Positions 26,101 through 37,200 of a stretch of 64,000 bases of DNA are shown in pieces; the first letter of the stretch is position 1; every line of letters starts with the position of its first letter. The stretch lies in NCBI GenBank assembly GCA_964019055.1, contig OZ025209.1, forward strand, positions 16,518,351-16,582,350. Reading direction: 5' to 3'. The stretch comes from Anthopleura xanthogrammica. Lineage: Eukaryota > Cnidaria > Anthozoa > Actiniaria > Actiniidae. The notes beneath the pieces are model-generated. The model ran no database searches. It saw only the letters and a list, made by a program, of their open reading frames with translations, and had not been told where the DNA came from. The translations under genes and the position numbers were made by a program.

Positions 26101-29100
26101 AACGTTATGGATAATCTTGTAGCCTTTAGTACTGTTAAATGTGAAAAAATGAATTTCTAATTATGACTAGCGAATTTTGAAATCTTGGTTTTTCTAAGTG
26201 TCCAATCAATCACTACTTCAACATGTTATGCCCTCAAGTCTCACCGTCTATTGTCAAGTCACTGAGCGAGTGAAATTTTTTTTAAAAGCACTTAGAATGT
26301 TGGTTTAAAAACTCATTAAGATTCAAGTAAAAAATCATTAAATTCTAAAATTCAAACTTTGTTCGAGTTTGGTGTAATATATGAAAAAAAAAAATGAATT
26401 AGGGAGGTGGATGTAGTCATCTTTTTAAATGTATTTTTAGTGTCTTATTATAGATGCAAAGCTGATGTACAATGGAACAAGTGGGGGTGACGTAACCACT
26501 GGTGACATCACACTTGTTAAAAACTCATTTTCTTACTTATCTCATATCTCTAAGTTTTGATTGTAAAACCAAAAACACTATTTTAGATGTCGTCTCATTA
26601 AGTCCATTTTCACACATTTTCCTCAAAGAATTTTCCCATTAAAACTTTGATAAGCATAATCTTTTGAAAAGAATCAACTGTATTGATTTGAGCTTGATTG
26701 AACATCCAGAACATGAATATTCAAGCTTTTGTTAACGGTTTGAAAACTAATTCAAGCATTCAGGCGTGGAAATAAACGCGGAAAAATAAGAATAAGGCTA
26801 GAGTTGTACGGCAAACGACGCTGTAAACGAATCGACTAAAGTTGAATGTAGTTTAGACTTCAATTGTTAAGACTAGTCGAGTTAATAGGAGAGTATCCAC
26901 CTGTTTGGACTGTATGATAGGATCATAATAGTCACGAGAGATGACCTTCATGCAACAAATGAACACTTAATACGAGAAAGCAAGAGATCTTTTCGACAAA
27001 GCGGAATCCATTTATCACAAGATGAGTTGTATCGGATACCTTAGACTTCTAGTACGACGTCGGATCAAGGACATTAACGAATCAGAAACAGTGTTTCATC
27101 GTTGTTTACAATCACTAGATATTACCTTACTTGGTCTAGGGTCTATGCTTGGAGCAGGTTTGTACATCGCTACTGGAGCAATTGCTAGAAACACAGCTGG
27201 ACCAGCAATAGTCCTTTCTCTACTTATCGCAGCTGTACCTGTGACCATATCCTCACTATGTTATGGCGAGTTTGGATCCCGTATTGGTCGAACTGGATCT
27301 TCTTATTCCTACACCTACTATTCCCTTGGTGAAGTATGGGCCTTCTTGGTTGGTTGGAATCTTATCCTAGAAAACACGATTGCTGTAGCACTTCTTGGAC
27401 ACGAAGTCAGTAGATTTGTAAACGTTATTTGCAATGGTTATATCTATGAATTCTTTAAAGAACATATCTCAAATTGGCAGGTAAGAGGGTTTCTACCTTA
27501 CCCAGACTTTTTAGCGTTTATAATAATCATCGTATTCACAATTATCTCTGCTTTGGGGGCAAGACAGACAGGGTCATTCATACGTATAGCAACGTTAATC
27601 AATGTCCTTGTAATCTTGTTTGTTGCTCTTGCTGGGATCTACTACGTGGATACTAAGAATTGGTCTACGATGGATAAATTCATGCCTTTTGGGTTTCATG
27701 GTGTCATGACTGGAGCTGCGAGTTCTTACTTCGCGTATCTTGGATTTGATACCCTGAACACAGCAAGCGAAGAAGCTATCGATCCTAAGACTACCATCCC
27801 TTTTGGCAACAACATTAGTACCTATGCTGGTGTGCTTGTTTATCTTGTTATTGCTACAGTACTAACATTAATGATTCCATACAATCAGCTATCTACTAGC
27901 ACAGCCCTTCCAGAAGCATTTGCCTACGAGGGGTTCCCACTGGGGAAATATTTTGTAGCTGTGGGGGGAGTATTTGCCATGACGACCTGCCTCTTGACGT
28001 ATCTCTTCTCTGGAGCAAGGATAGCATATGCCATGGCTAATGATGGTCTTATTTTTGGGTTCTTTGGAAAAGTTCACACAAAGACTCGAGTACCAGTGAG
28101 AGCGGTTTGTGTTTGTGGCTTGACAGCAGCCACTGTTGCCTTGTTTGTTGATATCAATAAAATGGTTGAAATGCTATCGATTGGGACACTTTTGGCATAC
28201 ACTATGGTGGCAATTGCAGTCATACTAGACCGGTATATGCCTCATACGCTTGAAGAATCCCTGAATGAATTCTCGATTGATGTTCCAGTACTCAAAAAGG
28301 ACGACAATGGCAATGAAGGGGAAGATAGCAACAGAGGTGAACCGGTAGCACTATTTGACTGTTGTCCAAACTTGTTCAAGCGTAAAGAGAACACCACGAA
28401 ATACATCGAACTGCCAACAACAGAAGATGACATTACAAAGAAAAAAGAAGCTAAGATACCCACAGACCAGACGTATGGGATATCATGCCTGGCATGTGCC
28501 AGCCTGGTAGTCTCAGTCTTTGGGTTTTGCCTGACAATTCCTAGTACTCGTTTTTCATTACGACTGGTATCCTGTCTGATGGGTATTCTATCCAGTGGCT
28601 CGTTTATAGTTCTGATGGTTCAGCCAAGACGTGCTCCTCATACAAGGTTTTCTGTGCCATATGTACCTGTGGTACCCTTGGTTAGCGTTGTGATTAATGA
28701 ATATCTCTTGACTAACCTGTCACACATTACCTGGGCAAGCTTTGCTGCATGGTCCTTTATTGGTAAGTATGACATATTATTATATTTATCTTCATCATCA
28801 TCACTTGTCATCATTAATGCCATCTTCATCATCATTAGAATCATCCCTTTCATCATCGTCATTATCATTATGATTTTCATCACCCATCGTCATCAATTAT
28901 TATCACCATCATTAACACCAGCACCATCATCATTATCATGATCGTAGCGACCATCATCATCTAAATGTTCCTTTAATAGTAAGATTCAATGTCGTCGTCA
29001 TAATTATCCTCACCTTCAACACCTCTGTCATCACCATCATCATCACAGTTAATCACCATGATCATCATCAACCACAGGATCATAATCATCACCATCATCA

Positions 29101-32100
29101 TCATCAGCAGCACAGTCACTACCAACATCATCATCATCATCGTCACTTTTAATCACCATGATGATCATCAACCCCATTATCATCATCATTATCCATCACC
29201 ATCATCATCACCATCATAATCATCATCACTCGTTTGTTTATTTTTTCATGATAACCATTCATTTCTTTTAACAATAATCAACACCCACAAATGTCTCATT
29301 TTCGTGTTTTTTCACAGGATTCGCAGTTTACTTTACGTACGGTATTTCTCACAGTAAAGAGAACAACAAAGACATGGACCAAAAGGCCTTTCTCTTTAGA
29401 TACACTCAACCCATGCTGTCAGTACGAAACAGAAAAAAGTCTGCCAAAAGTAGCGATGATATTAGCCCAAGATCTAGCAGTACATCTAGTGATGATGACC
29501 TAGTATCTACCATGTTATTAACCAGTGAAGACGATAAGTCTATCCTCACTAGTCCAGAATCCAAGGACACAAAATACTCGGGTAAAACATCAACAAGTTA
29601 ACATCGCGAGGACTTTTGAAAGATCTCTTTCACACTTGTAACACAAGTATAAGCATCAGCAACACATACAGACTCAGTGCAGCTCTCGTCTAACAGGTGC
29701 GAGGAAAGACAACTTAGTACTGTTAATGGGCAATGTACAACTGAGTCTGCAAAACATGAGCATCAGCAACATATACAGACCCGGTACTCAGCTGCTTTAA
29801 CGAGCAATGCAACTCTGCAGATGCTTAAGCTCGTGTTGCAAGAAGAAAGTACGTATCAAGGGTCGAGAAGGGAGGGCATGACTTTGCGCTCTTAAAAGAG
29901 TGGGTCATGAAGAAGGGGAGGGGAGGGAAGGTAGGGGCGGGTATCTTTTGCTAAAGGGTAAGTTAGATAATTGTTGGCTTTTTGATTACGATTTCCAACC
30001 ATCGTCTACCTACGAAAATGTAGTGACGAAAAAACCTATATTTGTACAAAAAAATATATAAAATGATATATAAATAAATAATACTTAGTTAACTAGGGTT
30101 ATCTAGCTCTGAATTTATAAATATTTTGTAGTGAAGAAAATATGATTAGTGATAAGTATAAGTCTACAATTAAATATCTTTTTTAATCGCAAGTATAAGC
30201 ATCAGCAACATACACAGACTCAGTGCAGCTCTCCTCTAACAGGTGTGAGGAAAGACAACTGCTGTAATAATCAATGTTGCTAATGAGAATTCTTGATTTC
30301 ACTTTAGTTATCCAGAAATAAAGAGAATAAAGACTTTAAAATGATATTTGAATGTAATCTAATGTCCTAATTAGCATCTAGATACCTCCGCATGAACTAT
30401 TATGCTTATGCAATACTGATGTACGAATGAGACATGTTACAAGATATCCTCAATACGATCGAGGGGGAGGGGGGACTTACATAGACCCCATAGGAATACG
30501 CTATGCTTATAACATACTGAGCACAGGTAAGGCCACTGGACCAATAGATCGCTTACAGGGAAATAACCAAATACTGCCACTTAAGATTGGTCTAATGACG
30601 CCGGCATCATTGCCCCATCAGCCTCGCATTCAAGCACTCCAGGATGAGTTCGCACAGGCATAATCAAAGGTTTTTATTCTAATAACCATGGTCTATCGAT
30701 ACATTTATTCAACATACCTGACTGGATCTCCCCACATTAGTTCCCAGGCCAAATCGTTCTGGTTATCAGGTTCATCTAGGACTACTTGAACTTCGTTGAT
30801 CGCTTCAATGCGTCCGCTACCTTGGATAGGCAGTTGTATTCCACCATGAACACAAAATATCTAAACACAGCAATCGAAAGGAGAGATGAGACATGCATAA
30901 AATGTTGATGTACTCGTTACTTGTGATTCCTCACAGGAGCTGAATGAGTCCCCAGATTGGACTGATATTTTGAGCGCCAACTTTCTACTGTCTCCAATAG
31001 ATTGCTACATGTCACGCTACCCAAGGACGTTACATTCTTTAATTCCACTGAATAAGGTTGATCAGATGCTGCAGTTCAAAGGGGAACGAGTTCCCAGAGA
31101 GACAGAATGGGATAGGATAAAGCAGAAGTCTAGAACTTCTGGATAAAGCTGAATGAGCTATACGCAGTTGTTTTTATTGGGACACTATATGGTTTGTGTA
31201 TATTACTTGTATGATACCTTATCATCAATCGTAGCTGCTAAAGGCAGAACATCAAAGACAGCATTGATCCCTCGCCACACGGTGTTACCCATTTCTTTAC
31301 CAAATTTTGTTTCACATTCACTAGGAAAAAAAAAGAAATTCAGTCAGCGTTATCCCATGTACGTCCATCTATAGTCAGCTCTATCCCGATGTGCAGTATT
31401 GTAGCTGACTTACGTTTTGAAGGTAAACATCTTTTGTATCGCGCGACACTCGTGGTTCCCTCTGATGAGGTAAAACTTGGAAGGAGCGAGCAGCTTTTGT
31501 GAAAAAAGATATGCAACAACCTGAAGAAAGAAACAGAACTAATTCAGATAGACCTTTCTTGATTCACGTTTTTAATTGCATAGATAAAGATTGCATAGAT
31601 AAAGATTGCATAGGATCAATGTTGGCGTAGCGGTAGTTCAGGTTCGATTCCTGGACTCGCCATCACACGCGAGTAGAGTTTGTTACGTTTCTCCCTCGAT
31701 TCGAAGGTTTTTTCGGGGTTTTTAAGTTTTCCTACCTCAACAACCCAGCACGCTAAACTCCAAATCGATCTGTGAGTTAGCCAGCCGTGCCCTAACTTTG
31801 ATAAAAGGTATTGCGCGACTGGCGAGATCAAAAAGCTCTGCCATCTTGCACTCCCCAATTCAGTCCCACAATGCTATACACTACGAAGTAGGTACCAGTG
31901 TCCCTCTAAATTTCTAAACGGCGAAATTAAGAATTGAGTGTCTTTCTCACCTCCACTCCACACTCTCCTCGATCAACGTAGTCACCAAGGAACAGAAAGT
32001 TAGCAGGGGTCAGTATTGGGCCCATTCGCCATAGCAACTTCTCAAAACAGACCAAATCATGGAAGTTACCATGGATATCACCTGAAAAGCACAAACAAAC

Positions 32101-34190
32101 ACGATATAGCAACAGACCATATCAACCACTGTTTTCCCATTTCAGATCATGTGTCATTCCCTTGAGTATTATTTCTTTGTCTACAAGTAATGCTTGAAAG
32201 ATACATTGGCCTTGGATGTAATGTTTTCCAATTTCAGACCACGTGTCATTCTCTTGAGAATAAGATTCTTTGTATCCATATTCATGTGTCTTCTCGTGTG
32301 CAACCGTTAAACAAAGAAATGATACTCTAGGGAGTGACACGTGGTTTGAAATGGGAAAACATTACCCCCAAAGTAAAGAGGTCTATATGGATGTAAATCA
32401 AACAAAGAACTGATCTTACTCTCAAGGGAATGACACGTAGTTTTGAAATGGAAGAATTACGACCAAGTGGATTCGCCATATCTAGTTTTGATCCAAAATC
32501 CCAGGACTAACACAGCAATATCTTACCGAGAACATAAACGGGGGACTGGATCTTTATTAGCCTTGGTTCATTCATGAAGATTTGTTTGACGTTCTGACAG
32601 AGAGACAACAGGCAGTTCCCAAGGGCTAGCATCTCTACAGAACCCCAACTGAAGTCTGGTTTCCCTGCAGGGTGGTTTGCCATCGCTTGGGGTTTGATTG
32701 CTCGTTCGAAGTACCTCAAGGCAGCCAGCATTTGATTGGCATCTGATTGCTAAATATAGAGAAATGAAAAAAACTGCATTATGGTCTAGCTTGGGTATTA
32801 AAACCGTATTTAGGCATGATAAGCAAAAGACCTGTTTCCAAGCTATACCAGGATGCAGCGCACTCGTTTTTCATACATGTACCTATCCTATGGGAAAACG
32901 AGGTGCATTATGGTCAAGCTCGGGTACCAAAAACACCATACAAAGCATGTGTGTAAAGGTTGCACCAAAATATACCAGCTTTGCTATCACAAAACTCAAT
33001 GATCGAGTGGTTATGATCGCATCTTTTTATTCCTAATCCCCTAATCCCCAGTGTCACGCTCCTTATTCCTAGACTTACCTTATTAAAGGTATTGATGGAG
33101 GGTAAGCGCTGTATCTTACACCTGTTGCTTTCAAGGAGTGCGCAGCCCGCCAAAGCTTCACTGTCCCCCATATCCCATAATGCACTGACGTCACTCAACA
33201 TTCCGCTTCTCCTGACCTTCACTGAATGTGTGGCCAGTTCGTATGTCTTTTCCTTGGCTGGACTGCTGTGGTACAAGAATAGTCAAACAGGGTCAAGAAA
33301 ATGAAGATGAAAGGTAACATGGCAGTCCCGTCCCCTCCACCCATCCCGTTGTGTCGGTAACAGAAACTAAAGCCGTATCTTCCTCACTCTCCGGTATGAA
33401 CGGGCGAACTTAGAGCGGCAAAAAATCTATCCGCTACATAGTATATCAGTTTCGAAACCGGAGCGGACTAACCGATCTACCATGAACACAAACCACGCCG
33501 AAAGCAAGCGTTCTGTGTGTGTGAACAGAAGGCATACCCGATGAAGTTTATCTGGAACGAATGCTATATAGTGTGTACATAAGCCTAAGACACTTACCCT
33601 TCAGATAGCAATTGATCGTCGCCTTTTGTTGTATCTTGATCACATTCCATGCTGAGACTTTTGCGCTTCTTGTTTGAAACGCTGCAAAACAGAAATAGGG
33701 CGTGGAAGACATGAAACAAGGGAGGAAGAAAAGGAGGAAGCAGAAAAAAGACACTGAAACAGAGTCAGAGAAATATAAAACAATAATCTGAGGAAAGGAG
33801 GCGAGATAAATAAGTCAGTCGGGAAAAGGAGAGGAAAAAATAAAGAAAGCGGGAAGGACAGTTATGAAATAAGGAATGCTAAAATAGAAAAGGGAGTTTG
33901 AGATACAAGTACTCACCTTGATTTAGCAAATGACTGTGGTTCCCCCGTCAGTCCTTCTAACATGTCGTCTTGCGCAAGCTTGGTGATGGATAAAGGAAGG
34001 CGGAACAGGACTGAGGTGCCGCGGAACTTGAGGGAGCCTACGGCTTCCAGGAAGTCAACTAGTGAGATGGATTTTTGTCTTTTATCGCCAAATAGTCTGA
34101 TGAAAATAATAGTTTATAGAATTAAAAACATTATTCATCGTGGAATAGTAGTAAAGAATAGTACTTATTCGTTTGTTCATGATGATGGCA

Positions 34191-34222
<32 letters not shown>

Positions 34223-34254
34223 GATGATGGCAATGATGATGATAGATGATGATG

Positions 34255-34286
<32 letters not shown>

Positions 34287-37200
34287 GATGGCAATGATGA
34301 TGATAGATGGTGATGATGATGATGATGATGATGGCAATGATGATGATAGATGGTGATGATGATGATGATGATGATGGCAATGATGATGATAGATGGTGAT
34401 GATGATGATGATGATGATGGCAATGATGATGATAGATGGTGATGATGATGATGGTGATGATGATGATGGTGATGGTGGTGATGGTGATGATGATGATGGC
34501 GATGATGATGGTGATGATGATAGATGGTGATGATGATGATGGTGGTGATGGTGATGATGATGATGGTGATGATGATGGTGGTGATGGTGATGATGATGAT
34601 GGCGATGATGATGGTGATGATGATAGATGGTGATGATGATGATGGTGGTGATGGTGATGATGATGATGGCGATGATGATGATGGGGATGATGATAATGTT
34701 GGTGATGATGATGGTGGTGATGTTGATGGTGGTGATGATGGTGGTGATGATGATGATGGTGATGATGGTGGTGATAATGGTGGTGGTGATGGTGATGATG
34801 ATGGGGTGATGATGATAGCGATGATGATGGTGATGATGGTGATGATGATGATGATGGCGATGATGATGATAGTGATGATGATAGTGGTGATGATACATGA
34901 TTATATAATGATGGTGGTGGTGATGGCGATGTATTTGAATAATGATGATGATGACAGTGATGATATCACTGCACCTTCACGTCGTTATCAGCACGTCTGT
35001 ACCATTAGTTCTTCACAGTCATGCCAAATTTGCTATAATTATAAAACCACTATATGTTCTCGCAGTACCGTGCCTGTGTCAGATGTAGTTTATAGTTATT
35101 ATATTCACAGGGCAGTACCTTGCATTATTGGAAGCAGCTTCAACAAGAGACTTCTCATCCAGTTCCTGTTCTTTTGCAGAATAAACATCTCGTATCATTT
35201 CCCTAGAAATATAACACATCAGGAATTATGGTTAGATAATATTGATGAAGTTGGTATGTCTTGAAAGATAGGATTTGGATCAAGAGGCCCTAGGAGTTGT
35301 ATCGAAAGCACCAACTATCAAGTTACCACTGTTTTCATTGCTAAGCACTGATCGAGACCACAGTCCCGACAGAGAAATCTGCTAATACCCTGCCGTAATT
35401 ATAAATCAAACAAACTGTTCGGTACCTTACATACTGAGGGCCGTAAGCTAGATAACTCGATGGGTTAGTACGTCACCCTCTTTAAATAAAGTATATTGTA
35501 TTGTATTGTACTCTGATTGACGGCAGTGTATTGTCCGATTTCTGTCCCTGTCACGACTGTTGTTTCGAAAACATGAAGAATGAACCCAAAATAGAAGATA
35601 TCAAAATAATAGTGTCATATCTTACTTGAATTCTGGGAAATCCAAAAATCCATTATTTTTCTTGTTGTAGAATTTAAAGATGTAGCGACATCTTAGTTCC
35701 CCAGACAGACCCCCATGAGGGGTACTGGGTTCCATGGCTGCTAATCCATACTGAACATCATGGTACTGTAGAAAACCTTTACCATCACAATCAAACGTAC
35801 TAAGGAAGAAAAGTTGATAGAGTGGTTTTCGTATGACTTACGGCACGGACTGCACCTTGCCGTGACCGTGTCAGTGCCGTGCTGTGTACGAAACATTCGA
35901 TGCCGTGTCCGCGCTGAGCCGTAACCGTAAACCCTTTTTGGTCTTGCATTTGCATTTGCATTTGCGCAAACACGTGTTCATATGAGTTAAAAACGCAACA
36001 GCAAATGCAAATGCATTCACAAGAAAATGAAAACGTTTCCATTCCTTTCGTTTGCGTTACTGTCAGTAGTTGACACATAATTTTGTTTGCATTTGCGTTT
36101 GCATTTTTGTTTCTCATGCGAACCTGCAGGTGATCCCCCAACCTCCCCCCTCTTCCCAAAACCCTACAGCACCGTATAGAATATCTTGTGGGTGGTAGGA
36201 GGTCTATCTAACATTAATCCCTCTGGTGGGGCAAGTATGAATATTCAGTTTCTGAAATTATTAATCAGTTGCCTTTGAAGCTGTGAATGAAAAAATATAT
36301 TTTTTACCGAAAATAGTCATCAACTTGGCTCTCCTCAAAGTCTGCTTTCAACTCTTTCATCAAATCACAAAATCGTCTTGTATCCATAGTTTTGCTTTCA
36401 TTACAAGAGTGCTTGAGGAATACTTTGTTGATAAAAAATTGCTCTGAAAAGAAAGAAAGAAAGATTTTCATTCATTTTAGTAGTTGTTCATTCCTTCATC
36501 TACATCCCTCAATCCATTTATCCATCCTCAATCTGTTCAGTCCTCTATTCATCCAGCCATCCATTTATCCATCCTCCATCTGCTCAGTCCTCTATTCATC
36601 CATGCATCCATCCCTCCCTCGCTCCTCCATCCATCCATTACTCCATCCTTTCCCCCATCATTTCCCTATCCATTTTCCCCTATTCCATGTGTTTCCATGT
36701 AACTCTATGTCTCTCATTAAGACCAACCCCAATTTCCCCCTGAGGGAACATTTAGGTCTCTTAATAGGTCTTATTTTTCATTCTACTTGAAAATGAAATG
36801 CTCATGGGGTCTAACTAATATAGTAACAAGCAGATATTCATATTTACCAAGTTTTCCAAAATGTGCTGACACCACAAGTTTGTCATAAGATGACTTATCT
36901 GATACATTATCTCTTGTTCTTTCCGATTCATTTCTTGCTTTGATATCTTGTTCTTCCTCTTCTTCATCCTCCTCCTCCTCCTCCTCATCATCATCATCAT
37001 CATCGCTATCTTCATCATCATCTTTATTATTATCAGTATTACGTGCTGTTGTGGTATCCGCAATCTCATTTGTTGTAACATCAGTTTTATATACTGCTGA
37101 TTTCTTGAGTTGAGAGTTAAATCTTACATATTTTGATGAAGTGGTTGTAAAGGAAAATGTATCGTCAAGAAAGTCCAAAGGTATCAGCTGGAATTCTGTT

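Larger units (their letters stand above)
24294..30717 (-). other. Phosphatase intron 14, hosting the SLC7 gene
   Basis: A 6.4 kb intron. Beyond the nested transporter gene it holds a palindrome-family fragment (about 24370-24425), an isolated YY1-like motif (24440), a CpG-richer block at about 25720-25960 with no recognisable protein, and repeats downstream of the transporter. Confidence 0.7.

Noticed and set aside
34082..35264. His-, Ser/Pro-, Met- and Asp-rich frames of up to 255 codons
   Set aside because: Generated by the GAT satellite in phosphatase intron 6; no matching family, both strands equally open.
36392..36790. 132-codon plus-strand frame rich in Ser/Pro/His
   Set aside because: Antisense of phosphatase exon 4 plus a degenerate ATCC-like patch in its intron.
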